A program made the position numbers and the translations under genes. Shown in pieces: positions 17,478 to 24,621 of a stretch of DNA of 64,000 bases. This DNA is from Flavobacterium sp. NKUCC04_CG (GTDB lineage Bacteria > Bacteroidota > Bacteroidia > Flavobacteriales > Flavobacteriaceae). Below the pieces are notes generated by a model. The model searched no databases. It worked only from the letters and a program-made list of their open reading frames with translations, and was not told the origin of the DNA. Location of the stretch: the NCBI RefSeq assembly GCF_019345525.1, contig NZ_JAHKRA010000011.1:51297-115296 (forward strand), written 5' to 3'. Within the stretch, counting starts at the first letter, position 1; each line of letters starts with the position of its first letter.

Positions 17478-17936
17478 TTAATTAAACGTCATCAACTTTT
17501 GTTTTTCACAGATGACGAATAGTTGTCTATTGTCAAAAAATTTCTTCCATTTTTGATTGAAATCAATCCAGTTATTGGGAAGTTCGAAGGGGTTACTCAA
17601 ATTTTTATTGATGTATAAAATACAAGTTGAAAAACGACTTAGATCACTTACATCTGCGGTTCTTAAATATAAAGGGAATTTTATTGTTGACTGGCTGTTA
17701 TTTTGATCCTGAACATATATCCATTGATTCAGAATTCCTCGGTACATCTCCGTAAAGTAGTAGATACAGTAGTGGTTGTCGTGCGTTTTAAACGGTCCTT
17801 TTAGTTCCTGATTGTGTTTAATAAAAAAACTTACCCCTCCCTTGAGAAATTGACATTTAGCGCAATCATTCATATCTCCATAAAAGAGATCCTCAAATAT
17901 TGCTAATCGGAACTTGGCCTGAATTTCTAAATACAT
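17478..17936 (-). CDS. Hypothetical protein in the replication block
   Basis: A 152-residue soluble protein with four Cys, two as DCAKC near residue 26, then HYCIYYF and FVICEKQK, so zinc binding is possible. It is aromatic-rich. It lies 3 nt after the 60-aa gene and 54 nt before the pentapeptide-like gene. I do not recognise the family. Confidence 0.55.
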   Translation of the reverse strand: MYLEIQAKFRLAIFEDLFYGDMNDCAKCQFLKGGVSFFIKHNQELKGPFKTHDNHYCIYYFTEMYRGILNQWIYVQDQNNSQSTIKFPLYLRTADVSDLSRFSTCILYINKNLSNPFELPNNWIDFNQKWKKFFDNRQLFVICEKQKLMTFN

Positions 17937-17939
17937 GAT

Positions 17940-18122
17940 TCATATTTTTTCTATTTCTCTAAAGCGCTTACACGAATATGCCGCTACTGCCAGTGCTCCA
18001 AGGTTGCTCAGTAAATCCTTCTCCCGTAGGTATTTAAATACCTCACAGGCTTCGAATACTTCCTCTACTGTCTCACAGTGTTGAAATATCCATTTTATCT
18101 CGATTATTTTATACAAATCCAT
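17940..18122 (-). CDS. Small helical protein in the replication block
   Basis: A 60-residue protein that reads as two or three amphipathic helices (DLYKIIEIKWIFQHCETVEEVFEACEVFKYLREKD, then a basic end CKRFREIEKI). It starts directly after the iteron-like cluster and 3 nt before the next gene. The basic C-terminus could bind nucleic acid. No family recognised. Confidence 0.55.
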   Translation of the reverse strand: MDLYKIIEIKWIFQHCETVEEVFEACEVFKYLREKDLLSNLGALAVAAYSCKRFREIEKI

Positions 18123-18150
18123 TTTTTAAACTCAAAATTGCACTTTTACT

Positions 18151-18314
18151 TTCTCGACATCGCAACCTCTGAATATCAGTTAGTTACAATATATCATGTC
18201 GAGAATGTTACAGAAAGCACTATAGTGATTCTCAACATTCTGTAACAATCTCAACATTCTCTCAACACTAAGCCATTGATTATCAATACAAAAATCATGT
18301 CGAGAATGTTGAGA
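18151..18314. repeat. Iteron-like repeat cluster, candidate replication origin
   Basis: A 16-bp exact direct repeat TCATGTCGAGAATGTT lies at 18194-18209 and 18295-18310, with a 10-bp reverse copy of ATGTCGAGAA at 18151-18160. The core GAGAATGTTGAG recurs inverted at 18231-18240 and 18249-18261 and direct at 18302-18314. A 9-bp inverted repeat (GTTACAGAA at 18207, TTCTGTAAC at 18238) encloses the 10-bp palindrome CACTATAGTG at 18218-18227. The cluster fills the only gap between the primase/helicase gene and the downstream genes, where phage and plasmid origins are often found. Confidence 0.55.
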
Positions 18315-18316
18315 CT

Positions 18317-21300
18317 TTAAAAAGTAGGTTCTTCACTTTCTCCTAATTCTTTTACTTCATTGGGGGTGGCAGGGGGGCCAAAAAGACCTCCAAGTTCGTT
18401 TTCGTTGACCAATTGGTTCATTTGAAAAAGAATCGACCCCACGATGTCATTCTTTGTCGTTTCATCAAGGGCATTCAGATTAATCACTATAGCAGAGGAA
18501 CGATTGGCTTGGCGGCCCGATGAAAAAGAATGGGAGTCAACACGGCCAGCAACCACTCCTAGTTTTTCTAAAGCATCCAACAAACTCGTTTTGGAAGGTG
18601 CTGCTTCTTGGTAGTGAGCAAACCACATGCGTTGGATCTTGGCGTAGGTATGTGTCCATTGGAGATAGAGTTTATGGGTTTCGATTGATACAATAAACCC
18701 CACCTGCAAACGATCGTCCTTATGGCCGCGAAGCGAGGTGATAAACATTTCCCAAAAGCGCGTGGTAACGCTAGACGAGCTGATTTTTCTCAATTGTTGT
18801 TCAACTCCTTTTTTAAAATGTGTAAACATTTCTTGTTGGGTAAAAGGAAAGATAATCAAATCTTTAAAAATCATATAGACAGCAGTAAGCACCGATAAGT
18901 TAGAAATTATCCGGCTCCGAGCTTCGGGTAACTCTTGTTCCAACATCACTTTGAGTGCGCGTTGAACCGAATCGAATTTGTCTATAAACAACTGCCGGTG
19001 TTTTAGTATTTGATGACTATAGCCCGAAACGCCTTGCAAGGTCATGTCTTTGAGTTCGTCGAACCGTTTCATCTCTTCTTGATCAAATTGGCTTTTGTCC
19101 ATCTCATTCCATATCAAGCGCAATATCAACGGTTCTGCAGTTGGATAATGGTTTCCCGTTAATATGGCTGATGATTCTATAGGTACCGAATCGGTTCCAA
19201 TATGCGATTCGATATTTCCCTTTTTATAACCGCGTCTGTCCCAAAGTCCCTTCAGTACGCCATCCAACTGATCGTTGTTTCGCTTGTATTCTGAAAGATG
19301 AGATATCCCATTTCTGAACTGGGCAAACTCTCGAACCTGTGCTTTTATTGTCGATACATTTCCCTCCAGGTTAATCGCTACTTGAGGAATACCTACGAAT
19401 GATTGTACGATGTTTGACAATTCATCCTTACCCGTTGATCCTGGTCCGTAAAAGAATAAAAGCGGAAAGCTATTCAGTTTTTCAACCACGATATCTTGAA
19501 ACAAAGAGGCCATTGCAAAGAGTATGGCACTGATGGCGAAATCGCGATGTACTTCTCTCATTTTGGAAAAGTACACTTCCATAGGAATCTTGCTTTCAAT
19601 CATCCGAAAGCGCTTTTGTGCATCGTACTTCAGATTGGAATGCCGATAAATCTTATTCGCTGAAGGAATATAATAGTGTACGCCACCATATTGAAAAATT
19701 CCGTTTTCATCCATGGGAATCTCCGTTCCATCTATGGCTAATATTCGGTTGTTCCAAGCCCAAAACTGACCGTCGGGTTGCCATCCCAATACATCGATCT
19801 TACGACCGTTGCCCATTTTATCAAACAAATACCTTTTTAGAAATTGTAAAGCAGTTCTATTTCCATCAAATCTAAAATTGCCCTGGTCGGTAACAATTTT
19901 CTCAAACGATTGGGGATTATTTATGCTATCTGAAGGCACATCGAAAATCTTCTCATCGTCAAAGATGTTTTTAACTCGCAGCAACTTCATCGGAAACTTT
20001 TCGTCGTTCATGTGTTGTAAAATCTCAATCTGGAAATTGGAAATAGCAGAAAACCGGACTACTCCATCTGGACTTATTGGCAACGTCATATAAATTTGAT
20101 TGTTGGCCATAAAGAGATTATATTGAACAATGTCATCCTTTAAATCTTTAAGGGGAATTTTGACGTCTTTTGGCAATTCGTATTTTGTAGCTGTTTTTGT
20201 TTCCACCTTGGCCGATTCAGCCTTTTTATCGATGAACTCCTTAACCCATTTTTTTATGGTGGCTGACGTAATTTTCGATTCTTTGGACAACCAACCACTG
20301 TAGATTTCCTGCATGGTATCGTCTTCAATTTTAGATATTATCTCTGAGAGCTTTTTAGCTCCGTTAGAGACGTCTAAAGCATCTCCAACGAGATTGGCTT
20401 CCATCAAGGCCAGAAACCCATCCTTACGCACTCCATCTTTTTTAAACCTTTCTTCCAAACCAATTTCCGCAAGATTTTCTCGATGAATTCTACAAAATTC
20501 GTCGGGATCACCATCTGGCAAAACGATTATATCGGCTCGAAAACCGTGCTCTAAGAAGATCGGGATTTGTTTTAACATAGCAGCCTTACCCGCATTGTCT
20601 GGATCCATGACTAAAACAACGCGTTCGCAATACCTTTTCAATATATAAATCTGATTGGGAGCAATCGAAGTCCCGCAGGGGGCTACTGTATTTTGAAGCC
20701 CGAATTCTTGAAAAGCGATTACATCGTTATAGCCTTCCACAATATACATCTCCTCTTTTTTCCGAGCTTGACTTTTGGCTTTATGCAGCCCAAACCAAAC
20801 TTTACTTTTATTGTATAACACATTTGATGGTTCTACGGTTGGATTAATCCACTTGGCCTTAGCTGTATCAGACAAAGCTCTACCGGCTAAACCAATCAAT
20901 AAACCATTTTCGTCGTGTATCGGATAAATTAACCGGTTGCTATAAAAGTCGTAATGATGTTTGTTACGGCCTTCCCGAATAAGTCCCAAAGCCAAACCAT
21001 CATTAACCCTTGCTGAATTTTTGAGTAATTCATAAATTATATTTTCAGGAGCGTAACCGATCCCCCATTCGATAATGATATCTTTGGAATACCCTCTTTT
21101 TTGAATTTCAAGTAAGGCTGCATGATCGTCGGTAAGCTTATTTAGTTGATCTTGATATTGTCGTAAAGTCGATTGCAAAACCGGTCTAATTTTCTCTTTT
21201 TTATCAAGTGCTTCTTTTTTTATCAGTGCTATTTCAGGATCTTCATATTCAATTTCCTCAGAATATTTACGAGCTAAATATTCGATAGCCTCAGGATAAG

Positions 21301-21538
21301 TGAACTTGTTGAATTCCATTAAGAACCCCAAAGCAGTTCCTCCTTTCCCGGAGCTGAAGTCTTTCCATATTTGCTTAACTGGCGATACGACAAAGGAAGG
21401 TGTACGTTCCTCTACAAAAGGGGATTTGCCTTGAAAATTGACACCTACCTTTTTTAACACTACAAAGTCTGCAATTACATCTTGGATGATGATACGATCT
21501 AAAAGCTTGTCGATAAATTCTTTTTTAATTAATCCCAT
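18317..21538 (-). CDS. TOPRIM primase fused to a P-loop helicase
   Basis: The protein is 1073 residues from the ATG at 21538; a TTG two codons upstream is also possible. Residues 1-95 match the DnaG N-terminal domain (SPFVEERTPSFVVSPVKQI, then DFSSGKGG), but the Cys and His zinc ligands of the CHC2 finger are replaced by Ser, Val and Asp. TOPRIM motifs follow: VEGYND near residue 267 and VMDPDNAG near residue 310. A linker leads to a helicase-type ATPase with Walker A GPGSTGKDE near residue 697, followed by HLSEYKR and AILTGNHYP in the Walker B and sensor positions. It would synthesise primers and unwind DNA for the element. I recall the same zinc-ligand loss in chromosomal DnaG of flavobacteria, so it need not mean loss of function. 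The start overlaps a 49-aa gene. Confidence 0.88.
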   Translation of the reverse strand: MGLIKKEFIDKLLDRIIIQDVIADFVVLKKVGVNFQGKSPFVEERTPSFVVSPVKQIWKDFSSGKGGTALGFLMEFNKFTYPEAIEYLARKYSEEIEYEDPEIALIKKEALDKKEKIRPVLQSTLRQYQDQLNKLTDDHAALLEIQKRGYSKDIIIEWGIGYAPENIIYELLKNSARVNDGLALGLIREGRNKHHYDFYSNRLIYPIHDENGLLIGLAGRALSDTAKAKWINPTVEPSNVLYNKSKVWFGLHKAKSQARKKEEMYIVEGYNDVIAFQEFGLQNTVAPCGTSIAPNQIYILKRYCERVVLVMDPDNAGKAAMLKQIPIFLEHGFRADIIVLPDGDPDEFCRIHRENLAEIGLEERFKKDGVRKDGFLALMEANLVGDALDVSNGAKKLSEIISKIEDDTMQEIYSGWLSKESKITSATIKKWVKEFIDKKAESAKVETKTATKYELPKDVKIPLKDLKDDIVQYNLFMANNQIYMTLPISPDGVVRFSAISNFQIEILQHMNDEKFPMKLLRVKNIFDDEKIFDVPSDSINNPQSFEKIVTDQGNFRFDGNRTALQFLKRYLFDKMGNGRKIDVLGWQPDGQFWAWNNRILAIDGTEIPMDENGIFQYGGVHYYIPSANKIYRHSNLKYDAQKRFRMIESKIPMEVYFSKMREVHRDFAISAILFAMASLFQDIVVEKLNSFPLLFFYGPGSTGKDELSNIVQSFVGIPQVAINLEGNVSTIKAQVREFAQFRNGISHLSEYKRNNDQLDGVLKGLWDRRGYKKGNIESHIGTDSVPIESSAILTGNHYPTAEPLILRLIWNEMDKSQFDQEEMKRFDELKDMTLQGVSGYSHQILKHRQLFIDKFDSVQRALKVMLEQELPEARSRIISNLSVLTAVYMIFKDLIIFPFTQQEMFTHFKKGVEQQLRKISSSSVTTRFWEMFITSLRGHKDDRLQVGFIVSIETHKLYLQWTHTYAKIQRMWFAHYQEAAPSKTSLLDALEKLGVVAGRVDSHSFSSGRQANRSSAIVINLNALDETTKNDIVGSILFQMNQLVNENELGGLFGPPATPNEVKELGESEEPTF

Positions 21539-21674
21539 CTTCAAGCTTTTTTAGTTCCACTTTGTACTTGAGCAATAAGAGTTGTTTTTCTGATTTAGAA
21601 AACAAATGACTGTTTGCTATTTGCTTTATTCTCGCCTTTACTACATTTATAGTTGATTGTTTAATTTTGTCCAT
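21525..21674 (-). CDS. Small basic protein coupled to the primase gene
   Basis: An unlisted 49-residue frame beginning MDKIKQSTINVVKARIKQI and ending KKLEDGIN. It is Lys-rich and helical. Its stop lies 14 nt inside the primase gene, so ribosomes finishing it could restart at the primase ATG. Codon use fits the neighbours. It may be a small regulator or a leader that couples translation. Confidence 0.5.
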   Translation of the reverse strand: MDKIKQSTINVVKARIKQIANSHLFSKSEKQLLLLKYKVELKKLEDGIN

Positions 21675-22038
21675 ATTTAGTGTATTTAAAAAGACCGCTC
21701 GTCAAAACGAGAGCGGCCTAAGGTGTACAATAAAAGTGTAAGAACGTGTATCTAGCGCACCCGCTAAATAAGTTTAGAACCGTTGCAATTTCTTGCACGA
21801 ATCATTCGCTTACTTTTGTAATAACTTTTTTTCTTGAGTAAATTTTGCTGTAACTTCAATCACAATCATTTTACTTTTTAGTTAAACATTAAATTTTCAC
21901 TCCATAGCATACTAAAAAAACAAAAGGCTATTCAATTAGAAGGATAAAACATCTCTTAATGAATAGCCTTTATATTATAATCCGCCCTTGGAATCCCTAT
22001 TTCAAATAGCCCTTTTTCCTGGTGTTTTACTAGGTTTA
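21675..22038. other. Intergenic region of 364 bp in the early block
   Basis: It holds a GC-rich hairpin at 21694-21717 (CCGCTC/GAGCGG), a degenerate operator-like palindrome near 21868-21887 (TTTTACT, spacer, AGTTAAAC), and a terminator-like inverted repeat at 21923-21971. Short frames of 14-20 codons exist on the minus strand, none convincing. It probably contains the promoter of the primase operon. Confidence 0.5.
21912..21971 (-). terminator. Inverted repeat with T-tract after the 22.0-22.3 kb gene
   Basis: AAAGGCTATTCA and its exact reverse complement TGAATAGCCTTT are separated by 25 nt. On the minus strand a T-rich stretch follows. It is consistent with a terminator or attenuator between the early gene and the primase operon; the loop is long for a simple terminator. 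Confidence 0.55.
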
Positions 22039-22329
22039 TCATTGTATGTCGCCTTTATTGGTTAAACACTTCAGTTTTTCAATTGCCTCCATATTCTCTA
22101 AAGAGACCTCTAACAAAGCATTGATGATTATCACATTACCTTTCTTTTTGAATTTGACGTTTCTAATGGTCCCTGGAGAGAAAGACACCTTATTCTGTAC
22201 AAGGTGTACATAATTGTCTGGAAGAAATTCTTCAATAATTTCAAATGCTTTTTTGATATGTATGTCAATACCTATGGATTTTTGTAAATGACTATTTTGG
22301 CGTGCGTTTTTTTTTAGTACTTTTGTCAT
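22039..22329 (-). CDS. Early protein of the element, unknown function
   Basis: A 96-residue protein from the ATG at 22329 (MTKVLKKNARQNS), preferred because the longer frame to 22365 would start with a hydrophobic stretch closer to the operators. It has a basic N-terminus, then helix (HIKKAFEIIEEFLPDN) and strands (GTIRNVKFKKKGNVIIINALLEVS). No HTH or catalytic motif seen. It is the first leftward gene from the operator region, divergent from the regulator gene, the position usually held by an early or Cro-like gene in phages. Confidence 0.6.
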   Translation of the reverse strand: MTKVLKKNARQNSHLQKSIGIDIHIKKAFEIIEEFLPDNYVHLVQNKVSFSPGTIRNVKFKKKGNVIIINALLEVSLENMEAIEKLKCLTNKGDIQ

Positions 22330-22370
22330 AGTATTAATATTTTTGTCATTAATTATAACAAACATAAAAA

Positions 22371-22392
22371 AGTTTTACTTTTTAGTAAAACT
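22371..22392. promoter_or_regulatory. Operator O1, perfect 22-bp palindrome
   Basis: AGTTTTACT-TTTT-AGTAAAACT, exact dyad symmetry, between the divergent early gene and the regulator gene. The half-sites and 4-nt spacing equal those at 15301-15322. It is the likely binding site of the HTH protein encoded at 22444. Confidence 0.7.
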
Positions 22393-22404
22393 TTAAACCC
22401 TAAA

Positions 22405-22426
22405 ACTTTTACTATTTAGTGTAATT
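22405..22426. promoter_or_regulatory. Operator O2, degenerate copy of the palindrome
   Basis: ACTTTTACT-ATTT-AGTGTAATT: same spacing as O1, with mismatches in the right half. Its centre is 34 bp from that of O1, close to three helical turns, which would allow cooperative binding. It lies 18 nt before the regulator ATG, suited to autorepression. Confidence 0.55.
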
Positions 22427-22443
22427 TATAATGATTCTAAATT

Positions 22444-22779
22444 ATGTACAAATATAGAATAAAGGCGTTTTTTGATGCCAAAGGCATGAACAATCGAGAC
22501 ATAGCCACAAAACTAGAATACAACGAAGGTTTAGTATCTAGATGGATGAATGCTGATACTATAAGTAAGTCTTTTCTCTACCTATTATTGGAACATTTTC
22601 CGGAGATAGATTTAAATTATTTATTGAAGGGAGATGAAGTGATCAAGTATAATAATGAGGACCACCTGAATTTGGTAAAAGAAAAAAACAAAATGGATAT
22701 CAATATACATTTAAATGCTATCCAACAACATACGGAGAAAATCCAGGAAATTTTGGCACAAAAAGGCCTCCAGAAATAA
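22444..22779 (+). CDS. Phage-type HTH repressor (Cro/CI-like)
   Basis: A 111-residue protein. Residues 4-62 form a Cro/CI-type helix-turn-helix domain: IKAFFDAKGMNNRDIATKL, then EYNEGLVSRWMNAD with the recognition helix, then FLYLLLEHFPEIDLNYLLKGD, the usual end of the XRE domain in Bacteroidota. The C-terminal 40 residues are a charged helix (IHLNAIQQHTEKIQEILAQ), probably for dimerisation. It has no peptidase domain, so it is not a LexA-type self-cleaving repressor. It is divergent from the early genes with two palindromes in between, and is therefore the likely master repressor of the element. Confidence 0.8.
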   Translation: MYKYRIKAFFDAKGMNNRDIATKLEYNEGLVSRWMNADTISKSFLYLLLEHFPEIDLNYLLKGDEVIKYNNEDHLNLVKEKNKMDINIHLNAIQQHTEKIQEILAQKGLQK

Positions 22780-23147
22780 AACAAAAAACTGTATATCAAC
22801 AAGTTAAGTATTGGTCTAACGTCCAGTCGAGGTCACTGAGTTATTTTACAATTACTTGATTAGAAAGCCCTTACAATGTAAGGGCTTTTTTTTATCCCTG
22901 CATCAGCTCGACCACTCACGTACTTTAACGCAGCTAAAGACATACAATCTTCTACATTTTTAAATAATTCGTTTTATTTCGCACATAGTTAACCAACTTT
23001 TTTCCTCTAAATATTTTGCAAAAAAACGCCCTGTTATCTCAAAGCCTTTTTTGTTGAATTATTAAAGTATTTGTTTTGTTTACTTCGTAAAACTTCACTA
23101 AAGCTACTGTAAACCTATCATTTACGTATCTTCAATTTTTCCAACTC
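22780..23147. other. Intergenic region at the right end of the element
   Basis: A 368-bp stretch with a strong terminator at 22864-22893 and otherwise no gene, RNA or repeat that I can support. The element-chromosome junction probably lies here. No tRNA 3' end or clear direct repeat marks it. Confidence 0.4.
22864..22893 (+). terminator. Intrinsic terminator after the repressor gene
   Basis: AAGCCCTTACA/TGTAAGGGCTT stem followed by eight or more T. Confidence 0.85.
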
Positions 23148-23585
23148 CTATTGTACTTTCAATTTAACTTGTGGAATTCCTTCTATTTTTAAATCCTCGT
23201 ATCTAATCCTACCCAGCCCAGCACAGCCTATATTTCGTTCTGGCTTAACATCATATCCAGTATTTATTACTATTTCCATAGTTTCAGTTATTTCAGCTAT
23301 AGATACTTTGTAATAACTTTCATCTGGAGTGATTTTTACCATTTTACTTTCAAATCCCATATAAGCAAACTCTAAACAGGCTTCTTTATCGAGATTCATT
23401 AAAATTTCAAATTCACCCTCTAAATTTGTCGATACCATATTCTTTTTTCCCACCTCTTCTATTATACCTCCCGGTAAAGGCAGTCCATCATTACTAGATA
23501 ACAAAACACCTTTAATCAGCGTTGGTTGAGCGAATACAGTAAAAACCGAAATAAATAAAGTGAAAATTAATACTATTTTTTTCAT
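23148..23585 (-). CDS. Secreted carboxypeptidase-regulatory-like domain protein
   Basis: A 145-residue protein with a Sec signal peptide (MKKIVLIFTLFISVFTVFAQ) followed by the beta-sandwich seen at the N-terminus of SusC/TonB-type receptors: IKGVLLSSNDGLPLPGGIIE, then STNLEGEFEI, then LEFAYMGFESKMVKI. A complete receptor would go on to a plug and barrel; here the protein stops at 145 residues after an extra segment with one Cys. Stand-alone versions are common in Bacteroidota and are thought to bind cell-envelope partners. The gene is monocistronic. It could also be the remnant of a longer gene, though no further matching frame is seen downstream. Confidence 0.75.
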   Translation of the reverse strand: MKKIVLIFTLFISVFTVFAQPTLIKGVLLSSNDGLPLPGGIIEEVGKKNMVSTNLEGEFEILMNLDKEACLEFAYMGFESKMVKITPDESYYKVSIAEITETMEIVINTGYDVKPERNIGCAGLGRIRYEDLKIEGIPQVKLKVQ

Positions 23586-23734
23586 TTAAGCGTAGCTATA
23601 ATTAATTGTGAGTTTCAAACTTTAGGACAGCAGAATAAGGTGCTCTAACAAACTTAGGAATATTTTCTTTAAAATTTATATGCTGTTAATACAAAACCAT
23701 ATTTAGATTATTAAGCAAATAGAACGACGAAAAA

Positions 23735-23806
23735 CTAATTTGTATTCACAACACTAATTAATGTCAGAACTAAGGCTACTATCGAAATAAGAATTGTAAT
23801 ATCCAT
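23735..23806 (-). CDS. Candidate 23-aa hydrophobic peptide
   Basis: ATG-initiated frame encoding MDITILISIVALVLTLISVV plus three polar residues: one full membrane span with a polar tail, the build of small membrane peptides and type I toxins. There is no ribosome-binding site or family to confirm it, and short hydrophobic frames arise by chance in AT-rich DNA. Confidence 0.25.
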   Translation of the reverse strand: MDITILISIVALVLTLISVVNTN

Positions 23807-23984
23807 AAATATTTTTTCTTTTCAAATATTTATTTTTAAAAATAAACATGTAAATATCATAGCCTTATACAGAAATGCGTAAACAAGAAATCAAATCAAG
23901 CCTAATTTGTGAACGACATACTTAACCGGAGCAGATGAATAGTTATAAGTAGCATATTTCGAAGGAACTATTAACAAGATAAAT

Positions 23985-24013
23985 AAAAAAGCAACCACTT
24001 AGGTCGCTTTTTT
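23985..24013. terminator. Terminator of the 24.0 kb secreted-protein gene
   Basis: AAAAAAGC-A-ACC / GGT-C-GCTTTTTT stem, 5-nt loop, with A and T tracts on both sides. It lies 26 nt past the stop at 24039 on the minus strand. Confidence 0.75.
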
Positions 24014-24038
24014 ATTTGAAAATGTAAATACTAAAAAT

Positions 24039-24380
24039 CTAATTATAGATAACAATACCAGGATCAAAATCAACTGGCGTACATCTATCGAGCCTGATTC
24101 TTTCCATTACAGTTGGCGTTCTACCGTGTTTCATCATAAAAATATCATCAAAGCTTAATCTTGTCTTTAACGATGGTAGTGTACAATACTTGTTTTGAAC
24201 GCAATACCAGTTATTTGCAGATTGCTTTAAAGCCTCTAACCCAGCCTGTGTTCTAAATTCCGAAACGTAAGCTTTTTGAGCCACTCCACAATCAGTCATA
24301 ATGTAAGTGTGATCAGATGTAAGCTGTGCGAAGATTCCTAATGAGAACATAAAAGCTCCCAGTACTAATAGTTTTTTCAT
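24039..24380 (-). CDS. Small secreted Cys-containing protein, unknown
   Basis: A 113-residue protein with a clear signal peptide (MKKLLVLGAFMFSLGIFAQ). The mature part has four Cys (MTDCG, WYCVQNKYC, LDRC), which could form two disulfides in the periplasm. No repeat or sorting domain. Monocistronic, with its own terminator. Family not recognised. Confidence 0.65.
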   Translation of the reverse strand: MKKLLVLGAFMFSLGIFAQLTSDHTYIMTDCGVAQKAYVSEFRTQAGLEALKQSANNWYCVQNKYCTLPSLKTRLSFDDIFMMKHGRTPTVMERIRLDRCTPVDFDPGIVIYN

Positions 24381-24514
24381 AATAATAAAATTGGTTAATC
24401 GTAAACATATTAAAAAAAACCAACAAATCGAATTAATTATAAGTATTTAAAAACGAATATTTTTAATTTTTGATTAAATTTAACAAAATATACAGTAAAA
24501 CTACCTAGTGCCAT

Positions 24515-24554
24515 AAAAAAACACCACCTTCTTTAGAAAGTAGTGTTTTTTTTT
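24515..24554. terminator. Intergenic terminator upstream of fabH end
   Basis: A-tract, imperfect stem AACACCACCTTCT / AGAAAGTAGTGTT, T-tract. It lies past the fabH stop on the minus strand and would terminate fabH transcripts about 70 nt after the stop. Confidence 0.7.
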
Positions 24555-24621
24555 ATTTGCTCGATTGTAAATCGTTGTCGGTATTTCTATTTTGGATACC
24601 GCTGTTTCCGTGGCAGCTTAT

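Larger units (their letters stand above)
23586..24038. other. Intergenic region of 453 bp
   Basis: AT-rich. It contains a candidate 23-aa hydrophobic peptide frame (23735-23806, minus) and a terminator for the gene to its right (23985-24013). Nothing else is supported. Confidence 0.4.

Noticed and set aside
30..22893. TGTAAGGGCT occurs both near base 36 and at 22877, a possible attL/attR pair of the phage-like element
   Set aside because: Only 10 bp match, and the right copy is part of a palindromic terminator, a common source of such matches.
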